Assembly: GCF_002737755.1 (NCBI RefSeq)
Contig: NZ_PEGH01000013.1
Location: 62,001-126,000 of the forward strand
Reading direction: 5' to 3'
Length of the DNA: 64,000 nt
Source of the DNA: Caulobacter sp. BP25
GTDB taxonomy: Bacteria > Pseudomonadota > Alphaproteobacteria > Caulobacterales > Caulobacteraceae
Shown: positions 44,667 to 54,025 of the stretch, piece after piece
Numbering within the stretch: position 1 is the first letter of the stretch
Layout: every line of letters starts with the position of its first letter
The notes under the pieces: model-generated
Told to the model about the DNA's origin: nothing
Database searches by the model: none
Seen by the model: the letters and a program-made list of their open reading frames with translations, nothing else
Made by a program: the position numbers and the translations under genes

Positions 44667-46166
44667 ATGGACGAAGCGGCGACGCTTCAGAGGCCCGCGC
44701 GCGGCGCGGCCAGCGAGCATTTCGACTGTATCATCGTCGGGGCCGGCATCTCCGGCGTCGGTGGCGCCTACCACCTGACGCATCAGAGGCCCGGAACCCG
44801 CTTCGTGGTGCTGGAGGCGCTAGAAAGCTTTGGCGGCACCTGGCTGACCCACACCTATCCCGGCATCCGCTCGGACAGCGACCTCTATACCTTCGGCTAT
44901 CGCTTCAAGCCCTGGGTCGGCCCTCCCATCGCCACCGCCGGCGAGATCCTCAGCTACATGGGCGAGGTGATCGACGAGAACGATCTGGCCCGTCACATCC
45001 GCTATCGCCGCCGGATCACCAATGCATCCTGGTCCAGCCTGGACAAGCTCTGGACCCTGATGGTCAGCGGCCCCGACGGCGTCGAGACCTACACCACCAA
45101 CTTCCTCTGGATGTGCCAGGGCTATTACCGACACTCGGTGGGCTACACGCCGCAATGGCCGGGCATGGCGGACTACAAGGGCCGGATCGTCCATCCGCAG
45201 ACCTGGCCCAAGGACCTGGACCTTAAAGGCAAGAGGGTCGTCGTGATCGGCTCCGGCGCCACCGCCGCGACCCTGGTCCCCAACATCGCCGGCGACTGCG
45301 CCCACGTCACCCTGCTGCAGCGCTCGCCCACCTATTTCGTGCCTGGCCGCAACGAGAACGAACTCGCCGACATGCTGCGCCAGCTTGAGATCGACGAGCG
45401 CTGGATCCACGAGATCGTCCGCCGCAAGGTCCTGTTCGACCAGAACGAGTTCACCCGGCGCGCGATCGAGGAGTCCGACGCGGTGAAGGCCGAGCTGCTA
45501 GAAGGCGTGAAGATGTTCCTCGGCGAGGACTTCGATATCGAGAAGCACTTCACCCCGCGCTATCGCCCCTGGCGCCAACGGATCGCCTTCGTGCCGGACG
45601 GCGACCTCTTCCAGGGTATCGCCTCGGGCAAGGCCTCGGTCGTCACCGACGAGATCGAGCGTTTCACGGAAAAGGGCCTGCTGCTGAAATCCGGCCAGGA
45701 GCTTGAGGCCGACGTCATCGTCACCGCCACCGGCTTCGATCTCAGCGTGCTGGGCGACATCGCCTTCGAGATCGACGGCAAGCCGCTGGATTTCGCCGAC
45801 ACCGTCACCTATCGCGGCATGATGTTCACCGGCGTGCCCAACCTCGTCTGGGTGTTCGGCTATTTCCGCGCCAGCTGGACGCTGCGCGCCGACCTGATCG
45901 GCGACTTCGTCTGCCGCCTGCTGGCGCACATGGAGAAAACGGGCAAGACGCAGGTCGAGGTCACCCTGCGTCCTGAGGACAGCGACATGAAGATCGGGAG
46001 CTGGATTGATCCCGAGGACTTCAATCCCGGCTACCTGATGCGCAACATGCACCTGCTGCCCAAGGCCGGCGAAAAGCCCGAGTGGCGCCACACCCAGGAC
46101 TATTGGAGCGAGAAGGAGGTCTTTCCCAAGATCGACCTTACCGACACAGCGTTCCGCTATTCGTGA
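44667..46166 (+). CDS. Flavin-dependent monooxygenase (FMO/Baeyer-Villiger type)
   Basis: 499 residues. Two dinucleotide motifs: FAD-binding GAGISG (25-30) and NADPH-binding GSGATA (195-200), with the fingerprint YKGRIVHPQTWP between them (170-181), i.e. FxGxxxHxxxWP with Tyr for Phe. ATGF-type VTATGFDLSVLGD follows. It resembles mycobacterial EthA and other Baeyer-Villiger monooxygenases that turn ketones into esters or oxidise sulfur/nitrogen. Start preceded by GGAGG. No esterase or alcohol dehydrogenase is adjacent to complete a pathway. Confidence 0.9.
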   Translation: MDEAATLQRPARGAASEHFDCIIVGAGISGVGGAYHLTHQRPGTRFVVLEALESFGGTWLTHTYPGIRSDSDLYTFGYRFKPWVGPPIATAGEILSYMGEVIDENDLARHIRYRRRITNASWSSLDKLWTLMVSGPDGVETYTTNFLWMCQGYYRHSVGYTPQWPGMADYKGRIVHPQTWPKDLDLKGKRVVVIGSGATAATLVPNIAGDCAHVTLLQRSPTYFVPGRNENELADMLRQLEIDERWIHEIVRRKVLFDQNEFTRRAIEESDAVKAELLEGVKMFLGEDFDIEKHFTPRYRPWRQRIAFVPDGDLFQGIASGKASVVTDEIERFTEKGLLLKSGQELEADVIVTATGFDLSVLGDIAFEIDGKPLDFADTVTYRGMMFTGVPNLVWVFGYFRASWTLRADLIGDFVCRLLAHMEKTGKTQVEVTLRPEDSDMKIGSWIDPEDFNPGYLMRNMHLLPKAGEKPEWRHTQDYWSEKEVFPKIDLTDTAFRYS

Positions 46167-46224
46167 GAGCGCTTAAGGCGTCTGCAAACTTGCCTCGGCG
46201 GGCGGCGCGGTCCAAATCAACGGC

Positions 46225-47244
46225 ATGACCACGCCGCCCCTCGCCCCCTACCCGCACACCCGCCTGCGCCGCGTGCGCCAGAGCGACTGGGTCCGCCGCC
46301 TCGTCCGCGAGACCGAGGTGCGGCCGTCCGACCTGATCTGGTCGATGGTGGTGCACGAGGGCGAAGGGACCATTCCGGTGGCCTCGATGCCGGGCGTCGA
46401 GCGGTTCTCGGTCAAGGAAGCCGCCAAGGCCGCCGTCCGCGCACGTGACTTAGGGATTCCCGCCATCGCCATCTTCCCGCACATCGACGGGTCGCGAAAG
46501 GACGCGACCGGCTCGATCGCCGCCGATCCGGACGGCGTGATCCCGCGCGCGGTCAAGGCCATGAAGGACGCCGCCCCCGAGGTCGGCATCATGTGCGACG
46601 TGGCCCTGGACCCTTTCACCGACCACGGCCACGACGGCGTGGTCGAGGGCGGCAAGATTCTCAACGACGCCACCATCGAGCGCCTGATCGAACAGGGCCT
46701 GATGCAAGCCGAGGCCGGCGCCGACATCCTGGCGCCTTCCGACATGATGGACGGCCGCATCGGCAAGCTGCGCGCGGCGTTGGAAGCCGCCAGCTATCAG
46801 GACGTGATGATCATGTCCTACGCGGCCAAGTACGCTTCGGCCTTCTACGGCCCCTACCGCGACGCCATCGGCTCGGCCAAGCTGTCGGCTGGCCCCAATG
46901 GGACGGGATTGGGAGACAAGAAGACCTACCAGATGGACCCGGCCAACACCGAGGAAGCCATCCGCGAGGTCGCGCTCGACATCGCCGAGGGCGCTGACAT
47001 GGTCATGGTCAAGCCGGGCATGCCCTATCTCGACATCCTGCGCCGCCTGGTCGAGGAGTTCCGCATGCCGACCTACGCCTTCCAGGTGTCGGGTGAGTAC
47101 GCGATGATCATGGCCGCCGCCCAGAACGGCTGGATCGACAAGGACCGCGCCATCCTGGAAAGCCTGACCGCCTTCAAGCGCGCGGGCGCGGCGGGGATCA
47201 TTACCTACTTCGCCCCCTGGGCGGCGGAGAAGCTGGGCGGCTAG
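46225..47244 (+). CDS. hemB: Porphobilinogen synthase (delta-aminolevulinate dehydratase)
   Basis: 339 residues. It joins two 5-aminolevulinates to porphobilinogen. Schiff-base lysines are in MSYAAKYASAFYGPYRDA and VKPGMPYLDI. The metal-site stretch is MCDVALDPFTDHGHDG, with Asp/Ala instead of the three zinc cysteines, marking the Mg-dependent alphaproteobacterial type. QMDPANTEEA is normal. It lies 9 bp from the Nudix gene downstream. Confidence 0.97.
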   Translation: MTTPPLAPYPHTRLRRVRQSDWVRRLVRETEVRPSDLIWSMVVHEGEGTIPVASMPGVERFSVKEAAKAAVRARDLGIPAIAIFPHIDGSRKDATGSIAADPDGVIPRAVKAMKDAAPEVGIMCDVALDPFTDHGHDGVVEGGKILNDATIERLIEQGLMQAEAGADILAPSDMMDGRIGKLRAALEAASYQDVMIMSYAAKYASAFYGPYRDAIGSAKLSAGPNGTGLGDKKTYQMDPANTEEAIREVALDIAEGADMVMVKPGMPYLDILRRLVEEFRMPTYAFQVSGEYAMIMAAAQNGWIDKDRAILESLTAFKRAGAAGIITYFAPWAAEKLGG

Positions 47245-47253
47245 CTTGCGCCC

Positions 47254-47649
47254 ATGACCCGCGTCCTCGACATCGTCACCGCCGTGATCCGCGACGCGGA
47301 CGGCCGCATGCTGCTGGTCCGCAAGCGCGGGACCTCGACCTTCATGAAGCCGGGCGGCAAGCGCGACGCCGGCGAGGACGACCTGACCACCCTGGCCCGC
47401 GAGCTCGAAGAAGAGCTCGGCTGCCGGCTGATCGCCGCCAAACTGCTTGGCCATTTCAGTGCGCCCGCCGCCAACGAAGCGGGCTTCACGGTCCAGTCGG
47501 CGACCTATCTGGCGACGGTCGAGGGCGATATCGCGCCGCGCGCCGAGATCGAAGAGTTGGTCTGGATCGACCCCGCCGCGCCGGGTGGCCTGCGTCTCGC
47601 ACCGCTGCTGACCGAGCAGGTGCTGCCGGTCCTGCTGGAGATCGCCTAG
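47254..47649 (+). CDS. Nudix hydrolase
   Basis: 131 residues. The Nudix box is complete: G35-x5-E41-x7-R49-E50-x2-E53-E54-x-G56 (GKRDAGE...RELEEELG). FMKPGGKRDAGE with Lys before the box resembles small enzymes that clean 8-oxo-dGTP-like or dinucleotide substrates. Substrate not deducible. Probably cotranscribed with hemB. Its TAG stop overlaps the TetR gene's stop on the other strand in a shared CTAG. Confidence 0.93.
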   Translation: MTRVLDIVTAVIRDADGRMLLVRKRGTSTFMKPGGKRDAGEDDLTTLARELEEELGCRLIAAKLLGHFSAPAANEAGFTVQSATYLATVEGDIAPRAEIEELVWIDPAAPGGLRLAPLLTEQVLPVLLEIA

Positions 47650-48254
47650 CCCTTCGAGCCCAGAGCGCTGATGCGCCCTTGCACCATCTCCAACGCCAGC
47701 TCCCGCGCGCGTTCGGGAGGACGTCCCAGCAGATCCGACAAGGTCGGGCCAAACAGTCCCGTTCCGACGGCCAGGATGATGTTCAGCAGGATGAAGTCCA
47801 CGACCTTCTCGCGATCGAGGCCCAGGTCCTGGGCCAGGCGGGTCTGGATGATCTCGTCGACCACGTTGCGGACCACGGTCAGCCGCCGGCTCTCGCCCGT
47901 CAGCTCCAGCCAGGCCGCCAGCCGCGCCGCGCCCTTGGCCTCGAAGGCCTCGAACAGGGCCTGAGCCCCAAACCCCGGCGTCGCGCCGCCGGTGTTGAAG
48001 CCGGTGATGACCTTGTCGGCGAGGTTGCGGATCATCCGCTCCATCAGCGCCGTCTCGACGCCCGCGATCGAGCCGAAATGGTGGATGACGTTGGCGTGCA
48101 CCACGCCGGCGGCCTTGGCCACGTCCGCCAGCTTCAGCGCCTGGGGGCCGTGTTCGACCAGGATCGCCTCGGCGGCGGCCAGGATGTTCTCGCGCGCGGC
48201 CTCGGGCGAGCGGCGGACGCGAGTTGGACGGGGCGCGGACGCTTCTATTGACAT
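47646..48254 (-). CDS. TetR family transcriptional regulator
   Basis: 202 residues from MSIEASAPRPTRVRRSPEAARENIL at 48254. N-terminal helix-turn-helix: AAAEAILVEHGPQALKLADVAKAAGVVHANVIHHFGS, the TetR pattern with an extra His. C-terminal half is the ligand/dimer domain, with no ligand known. It is divergent from a ferritin-like hydrolase gene 71 bp away and a palindrome overlaps its own start codon, so autorepression and control of the neighbour are likely. Confidence 0.92.
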   Translation of the reverse strand: MSIEASAPRPTRVRRSPEAARENILAAAEAILVEHGPQALKLADVAKAAGVVHANVIHHFGSIAGVETALMERMIRNLADKVITGFNTGGATPGFGAQALFEAFEAKGAARLAAWLELTGESRRLTVVRNVVDEIIQTRLAQDLGLDREKVVDFILLNIILAVGTGLFGPTLSDLLGRPPERARELALEMVQGRISALGSKG

Positions 48255-48262
48255 TTTTGTCA
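48249..48262. promoter_or_regulatory. Likely TetR operator
   Basis: The palindrome TGACATTTTTGTCA (5-bp arms, 4-bp centre) overlaps the TetR start codon and lies 64 bp before the divergent gene's ATG. This is the usual place for a TetR-family operator. Confidence 0.45.
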
Positions 48263-48325
48263 GTACAACCAAATCTCAGGTTCAGGTCGATGTCCAAGCC
48301 CTAGACCGGCGGAGCCCCGAACGCC

Positions 48326-49192
48326 ATGACCCAACCCACGACCCACACCAAGACCCTGGCCAAGCACACGCCCGACGACCTCGCCGTCGCCCCGCGCGAT
48401 ATCCGTTTTGACCTCGACAAGGCGCGCCAAGGCCATTGGCTGGGCGGCGATCCGGTCGGCACGGCGGTGTTCAACGCCCTGTCGCTGACCTTTCCGGATG
48501 GCGAGCGCGTGTTCATGGACGCGGTGAAGGCCTATCGCGATCGCCTGACCGGCAAGCTCGCCGAAGACGCTCGGGGCTTTGTCGCCCAGGAAGCCATTCA
48601 CTCGCGCGAACACCATCACCTGAACAGCCTGATCGACCGCGAGCGCTATCCCGTCGCCGAGATCGAGGCGATGGTCCGCCAGCGCGTGACCTTCATTCGC
48701 GGGCGTGGGCCGATGGCCATGCTGATCGCGACCATCGCTCTGGAGCACTTCACAGCCATGATGGCCGAGATGCACGCCCGCCATCGCGAGCTCTTCGCCA
48801 CCACCGATCCCGAGATCGAGAAGCTGTGGCGCTGGCACGCCATGGAGGAAACCGAACACAAGGCCGTCGCCTACGACGTCTTTCTGGAGGTGACCAGGGA
48901 TTGGTCCCCGCTGAAGCGCTATCTTGTCCGCTGCCGGGCCATGGCGCTGGTGACGCTGATGTTCACCCGCAACATCACCCGCTACGCCGCCCGGCTGCTG
49001 GCGGCTGACGGCTATGCGCCTGATGCGGCGGTCAAGGCGGTGAAGCGCTTCCTCTGGCGCGAGCCGGGCGTCTTCAGCCGCGGCGCCAAGACCTACTTCG
49101 CCTGGTACCGGCCGGGCTTCCACCCCTGGGACCAGGACGACCGGGCGCTGATGGCCGACTGGAAGGCGGAGTTCGACGCGGCGGTGGCTTAG
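48326..49192 (+). CDS. PF10118-type metal-dependent hydrolase (ferritin-like)
   Basis: 288 residues, all-helical. It carries a diiron-type ligand set: Glu60, Glu89-x2-His92 (EAIHSREH), Glu140, and Glu175-x2-His178 (EETEHK), spaced like ferritin-like di-metal carboxylate proteins. The family is annotated 'predicted metal-dependent hydrolase' but the fold suggests an oxidase or oxygenase. WYRPGFHPWDQDD near the end is typical. Divergent from the TetR gene that probably regulates it. Its stop lies in the first unit of a heptamer tandem repeat. Confidence 0.87.
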   Translation: MTQPTTHTKTLAKHTPDDLAVAPRDIRFDLDKARQGHWLGGDPVGTAVFNALSLTFPDGERVFMDAVKAYRDRLTGKLAEDARGFVAQEAIHSREHHHLNSLIDRERYPVAEIEAMVRQRVTFIRGRGPMAMLIATIALEHFTAMMAEMHARHRELFATTDPEIEKLWRWHAMEETEHKAVAYDVFLEVTRDWSPLKRYLVRCRAMALVTLMFTRNITRYAARLLAADGYAPDAAVKAVKRFLWREPGVFSRGAKTYFAWYRPGFHPWDQDDRALMADWKAEFDAAVA

Positions 49193-49221
49193 GGCTTAGG
49201 GCTTAGGGCTTAGGGCTTAGG
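49187..49221. repeat. Five tandem copies of GCTTAGG
   Basis: GCTTAGG is repeated five times without error, starting in the last codons of the preceding gene; the first copy supplies its TAG stop (49190-49192). The 7-bp unit is not a multiple of three, but copy-number change would leave the protein unaltered because the first TAG comes at once. Confidence 0.9.
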
Positions 49222-49252
49222 GAAAGAAAAAGTCCAGCCCCTCAATATCACC

Positions 49253-49382
49253 GTCATTCCCGCCCTCGTGGCGGGAACCCCTGGTTCAGCTGACACGTGA
49301 GACGCCAGCGGACTGCTGAGCAGTCCGCCCCACACGCACCTGCGACGGACAGAGAGGTTCTCGCCACAAGGGCGAGAATGAC
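49253..49382. repeat. Palindromic repeat element with 27-bp inverted ends
   Basis: The left end (GTCATTCCCGCCCTCGTGGC...) and right end (...GCCACAAGGGCGAGAATGAC) are imperfect inverted repeats of about 27 bp. At the centre is a perfect 10-1-10 palindrome (49308-49328). It resembles the GTCATTC...GAATGAC Caulobacter intergenic repeats. There is no coding capacity, so it is a MITE-like or REP-like element. Confidence 0.75.
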
Positions 49383-49406
49383 GGACATTTGGGATGGCGA
49401 AACAAG

Positions 49407-49436
49407 AACGGCGGCCCGTGAGCCGCCGTTTTCGTT
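49407..49436. terminator. Bidirectional terminator
   Basis: AACGGCGGC / GCCGCCGTT stem with a 6-nt loop. TTTCGTT follows on the plus strand and CTTGTTT on the minus strand. It lies just past the end of glyS. Confidence 0.75.
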
Positions 49437-49455
49437 ATCCAGGGTGGGAAAGCCC

Positions 49456-51450
49456 CTACCCCGCAATCAGCCCGAAGTCCGCCACCTGGCCCATCGCATC
49501 CCGCACGGCCGCCAGCGTCCGCAGGCGGTTGTCGCGGTGGTCGGGGTCGTTGACGAAGACGCCGTCCAGATAGGCGTCCACCGGACCGCGCAGGCCAGCC
49601 AACTGGGCCATGGCGCCGGTGAAGTCTTCCGACTTCAGGGCGTCGGCCAGCGGGCCCTTCAGCACGCGCAGGGCGTCGAACAGCTGGACCTCGGCGGCGC
49701 TGTCGGCGGCGGGCGCCTCCGGCTCGCCGCTCGGCAGGGCGCCCTTCTTTTCCTCGGCCTTGAGGATGTTGGAGGCGCGCTTGTAGCCGGCCAGCAGGTT
49801 CTTGCCGTCGTCGGTCTTCAGGAAGCCGTCCAGGGCCTCGACCCGCGCGACGATGCGCGCCAGGTCGTCGTCACCCAGGGCGAACACCGCGTCGACGAGG
49901 TCGTGGCGCTTACCCTGATCACGGAGGGTGACCTTCAGGCGGTCGGCGAAGAAGGCGATCAGGTCTTCCTTGCCGAACTTGGCTAGCGAAACCCGCAGCC
50001 CGTTCTCCAGGATGATCCGGATCACGCCCAGCGCCGCGCGACGCAGCGCATAGGGGTCCTTCGAGCCCGTCGGCTTCTCGTCGATCGCGAAGAAGCCGAC
50101 CAGAGTGTCGAGCTTGTCGGCCAGGGCCACGGCGATCGCCAGCGGCGAGGTCGGAACGGCGTCCGAGGGGCCTTGCGGCTTGTAGTGGTCCTGGATCGCG
50201 GCGGCGATCTCGGGATCGAGGCCGGCCTCGCGGGCGTAGTAGCCGCCCATCAGCCCCTGCAGTTCCGGGAACTCACCGACCATGCCGGAAGCCAGGTCCG
50301 CCTTGGCCAGCCGCGCGGCTTCCTTGGCTTTCTCGACATCGGCGCCGACCCGCGGGGCGATCTCGCCGGCTAAGGCGACGATACGCTCGACGCGCTGGGC
50401 CATGGTGCCGAGCTTGGCGTGGAAGGTCACGCCGTTCAGCTTTTCAAGCCACGGTTCGAAGCCGGCCTTGCGGTCCTCGTCCCAGAAGAAGCGGGCGTCG
50501 GACAGGCGCGCCGACAGCACCTTGGCGTTACCAGCGGCGATCACCTTGCCGCCGTCCGCGGCTTCGATGTTGGCGATGGTGATGAAGTGCGGGGCCAGAC
50601 CCGGCTCGCCGGGCTTCTTCACCGCGAAGTACTTCTGGTGCGTGCGCATCGAGGTGCGGATCACCTCGGGCGGCAAATCCAGGAACGACGGATCCATGTC
50701 GCCCAGCACCGGGGTCGGCCATTCGGCCAGGCCCGCGACTTCGTCGAGCAGGCCCTGGTCCTCGACCAGTTCCAGATGACGGGCGAAGCAAAGGGTCTTG
50801 CAGCCTTCCAGGATGCGCGCCTTGCGCTCCTCGACGTCCAGCACGACGAAGTGCTTTTCCAGGACCGCGACATACTCGTCGAAGTCCTTGGCCACGAACG
50901 GCTTGGCCTCGCCCATGAAGCGGTGGCCCTCGGTGACGTCGCCGCTTTCGACGCCCTCGATCGAGAACGGCACGACCTCGCGGTCTAGCACGCACAGGAT
51001 GCGCTTGAGCGGCCGCACCCAGCGCAGCTTCTTGTAGCCCCAGATCATCGACTTGGGCCACGGGAAGCCCCGGACGATGGCCTCGACCATCTCGGCGACG
51101 ATTTCGGCGGTCGGACGGCCCTTCTTTTCGATGAAGGCCATGTAGACGCCGTCGCGCTCGACCAGCTGGTCTTGCGTCAGGCCCGTCTTGCGCAGGAAGC
51201 CTTCCATGGCTTGCGGCGGGGCGCCGACGCGGGGGCCTTTCAGCTCTTCCTTGCGGTCGGCCTGGGCCAGCGGCAGGCCTTCGGCGACCAGGGTCAGGCG
51301 ACGCGGGCCGGCGAAGGTGGTCAGAGCCTCGGGCAGGAAGCCGGCGGCGGCCAGGTGCTCGCGCGCCATGCGCTCCAGGTCCTTGGCGGCCTGGGCCTGC
51401 ATGCGGGCGGGGATCTCTTCCGAGAACAGTTCGAGGAGAAGTTGGGGCAT
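49456..51450 (-). CDS. glyS: Glycyl-tRNA synthetase beta subunit
   Basis: 664 residues, normal for the alpha2-beta2 type. The beta chain holds tRNA-binding and HD domains. LLELFSEEIPARMQAQAAKDL at the start, PKSMIWGYKKLRWVRPLKRIL, DPSFLDLPPEVIRTSMRTHQKYF, and GFFAIDEKPTGSKDPYALRRAALG are diagnostic. A Lys/Glu-rich insert around residues 570-590 (EEKKGALPSGEPEAP) looks like a lineage-specific spacer. 6 bp after glyQ. Confidence 0.97.
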   Translation of the reverse strand: MPQLLLELFSEEIPARMQAQAAKDLERMAREHLAAAGFLPEALTTFAGPRRLTLVAEGLPLAQADRKEELKGPRVGAPPQAMEGFLRKTGLTQDQLVERDGVYMAFIEKKGRPTAEIVAEMVEAIVRGFPWPKSMIWGYKKLRWVRPLKRILCVLDREVVPFSIEGVESGDVTEGHRFMGEAKPFVAKDFDEYVAVLEKHFVVLDVEERKARILEGCKTLCFARHLELVEDQGLLDEVAGLAEWPTPVLGDMDPSFLDLPPEVIRTSMRTHQKYFAVKKPGEPGLAPHFITIANIEAADGGKVIAAGNAKVLSARLSDARFFWDEDRKAGFEPWLEKLNGVTFHAKLGTMAQRVERIVALAGEIAPRVGADVEKAKEAARLAKADLASGMVGEFPELQGLMGGYYAREAGLDPEIAAAIQDHYKPQGPSDAVPTSPLAIAVALADKLDTLVGFFAIDEKPTGSKDPYALRRAALGVIRIILENGLRVSLAKFGKEDLIAFFADRLKVTLRDQGKRHDLVDAVFALGDDDLARIVARVEALDGFLKTDDGKNLLAGYKRASNILKAEEKKGALPSGEPEAPAADSAAEVQLFDALRVLKGPLADALKSEDFTGAMAQLAGLRGPVDAYLDGVFVNDPDHRDNRLRTLAAVRDAMGQVADFGLIAG

Positions 51451-51456
51451 CGTGAC

Positions 51457-52356
51457 TTACGCGGCTTCCTGCTGCTCGACCCAGGCGCTGGCGCACATCT
51501 TACAAAGGTCGCGGATGCGGCCGATGTAGCTGGCGCGCTCGGCGACGGCGATCGCGCCGCGGGCGTTCATCAGGTTGAAAAGGTGGCTGGCCTTCAGGAC
51601 CATGTCGTAGGCGGGCAAAACGAGCGACTTGCCCTGATAGGAGCGCTCCAGCATCAGCGGGACCTGCTCTTCCATCTGCTCGAACTGCTGCTTGAGCACG
51701 GCGACGTCATAGCCATGGAAGTTGGCTTCCGACTGCTGGCGCTCGTTCTCCAGGAACACCTCGCCATAGGTCGTCGCGCCAAGGGCCGAGTCCGGGTCGT
51801 TGAACGGCAGGTCGTAGACGTTGTCGACGCCGAACACGTACATGGCCAAGCGTTCCAGGCCATAGGTCAGCTCGCCCGCCACGGGCGAGACGTCCAGGCC
51901 GCCGACCTGCTGGAAGTAGGTGTACTGGCTGACTTCCATGCCGTCGCACCAGACTTCCCAGCCCAGGCCCCAGGCGCCGACGGTCGGGTTCTCCCAGTCG
52001 TCCTCGACAAAGCGGATGTCGTGGGTGCGCAAGTCGAGGCCGATCGCTTCCAGCGAGCCGAGATACAGGTCCTGCATGTTCTCGGGGTTCGGCTTCAGGA
52101 TCACCTGGTACTGGTAGTAGTGCTGCAGGCGGTTGGGGTTCTCGCCATAGCGGCCGTCGCCTGGACGGCGCGAGGGCTGCACATAGGCCGCGTTCCAGGG
52201 CTTGGGGCCCAGGGCGCGCAGCACCGTGGCCGGGTGCAGGGTCCCCGCCCCCACCTCGACGTCGTGCGGTTGCAAGATGATGCAACCCTGCCGGCTCCAA
52301 TAGTCATGGAGCGTCAGGATCAGGCTTTGGAAGGACTTGGGTTTTTCGCGCGACAT
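51457..52356 (-). CDS. glyQ: Glycyl-tRNA synthetase alpha subunit
   Basis: 299 residues from the ATG at 52356. Class II catalytic subunit for glycine activation: [44 protein letters not shown] (motif 1 and glycine site), [30 protein letters not shown] (motif 2) and [15 protein letters not shown] (motif 3). Precedes glyS in the standard glyQS operon. Confidence 0.97.
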   Translation of the reverse strand: MSREKPKSFQSLILTLHDYWSRQGCIILQPHDVEVGAGTLHPATVLRALGPKPWNAAYVQPSRRPGDGRYGENPNRLQHYYQYQVILKPNPENMQDLYLGSLEAIGLDLRTHDIRFVEDDWENPTVGAWGLGWEVWCDGMEVSQYTYFQQVGGLDVSPVAGELTYGLERLAMYVFGVDNVYDLPFNDPDSALGATTYGEVFLENERQQSEANFHGYDVAVLKQQFEQMEEQVPLMLERSYQGKSLVLPAYDMVLKASHLFNLMNARGAIAVAERASYIGRIRDLCKMCASAWVEQQEAA

Positions 52357-52497
52357 CAATCGAAGCAGGCCTAGAAAAAAGTCGGCGGACCATAGGGCCC
52401 GCCGTCCGGTGCTTCAAGCGATGTCAGGAGCGCGTCAGGCGAAAGTGTGAGCGGTTTCGCCACCCCACGCGCGACCAGCAAGAAATCTTGGAAGGGC

Positions 52498-52902
52498 TCA
52501 GTTGCCCTTGGGCGTCGTGCGCTTGCCCGCGTTGGACATCGGCGCGCCGTACTTGGCCCGATTGGCCGTGGTGTCGGCGATCGGGCCGTTGGAGACAACA
52601 TTGGGATCGCCCGCCTTCAGCAAGGCCTGCGCCTCGGGCGACTGCGACGAGACAGGGACAACGCCCGAGGCGTTCACGCCCGCCTCTGGCGCGGACATGG
52701 CCGATGGCGAGGCGATCGGGTCGGCGGCCATGTCGATCGTGGTCGTCGGCGCGACCCAGGTCAGGGTCGGGTCGGTCGCTACGAGAGAGCCGGCGACCGG
52801 CGCCTGCGGGGCGGGCGCCGCGCCAGTCGTGGTCTGGGCGCTAGCCGCCCCGGCCATCAGGGCGATCGCGGCGGCGGCGGTCACAAAGCGCTGGGCAGTC
52901 AT
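52498..52902 (-). CDS. Secreted low-complexity hypothetical protein
   Basis: 134 residues from MTAQRFVTAAAAIALMAGAASAQ at 52902. A clean signal peptide ends at ASA (about 22). The mature chain is Ala/Pro/Thr/Ser-rich, with no domain recognised, probably disordered and periplasmic. It sits 141 bp upstream of glyQ on the same strand without evident link. A longer frame to 52983 would hide the signal. Confidence 0.65.
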   Translation of the reverse strand: MTAQRFVTAAAAIALMAGAASAQTTTGAAPAPQAPVAGSLVATDPTLTWVAPTTTIDMAADPIASPSAMSAPEAGVNASGVVPVSSQSPEAQALLKAGDPNVVSNGPIADTTANRAKYGAPMSNAGKRTTPKGN

Positions 52903-52986
52903 GGCGGCGTTCCCTTCGGTTCGAACGGTGTACGCTCCAGCCTCGGACTCGGTTCCATGATCACGCCATCTTGATCGGCACACCGG

Positions 52987-53337
52987 TCAGCGAAAGAAGA
53001 ACACCATGGCTGCACCGCAGACGATCAAGCCAAATCCGATCAGCGTGGTCAACTTGATCGCCTCACCAAGGTAGAAGTACGAAAACAACGTGAAGACGAT
53101 CAGCGTGATCGCCTCCTGTCCCGTCTTGAGCTGAGCCGTGGAATACATGTTGCTGCCGAGGCGATTAGCCGGCACCGCCAGCATGTACTCAGGCAAGGCG
53201 ATCAACCAGCTCGACAGGATCGCCACCGGAAGCGCCAGACTCTTGTGCTTCAAGTGACCATACCAGGCGAAGGTCATGAAGATGTTGGACGCCACGAGCA
53301 TCAGCCAAGGCGCGATCTTCAGGACGATGGGCGGCAT
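52987..53337 (-). CDS. DUF486 family (DMT-like) membrane protein
   Basis: 116 residues with four helices. WLMLVASNIFMTFAWYGHLK, LALPVAILSSWLIALPEYMLAVPANRLG, STAQLKTGQEAITLIVF and FGLIVCGAAMVFFFR are characteristic of DUF486, a half-size drug/metabolite-transporter relative. Such four-helix proteins dimerise to make a pore; the substrate is unknown. It precedes the secreted hypothetical gene by about 85 bp. Confidence 0.9.
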   Translation of the reverse strand: MPPIVLKIAPWLMLVASNIFMTFAWYGHLKHKSLALPVAILSSWLIALPEYMLAVPANRLGSNMYSTAQLKTGQEAITLIVFTLFSYFYLGEAIKLTTLIGFGLIVCGAAMVFFFR

Positions 53338-54003
<666 letters not shown>

Positions 54004-54025
54004 TCGGGAACAAGGGGATACCGAG

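Noticed and set aside
46450-48297. 615-codon frame antisense across hemB and the Nudix gene
   Set aside because: It overlaps two well-supported genes and one TetR gene in another frame and has no recognisable domain.
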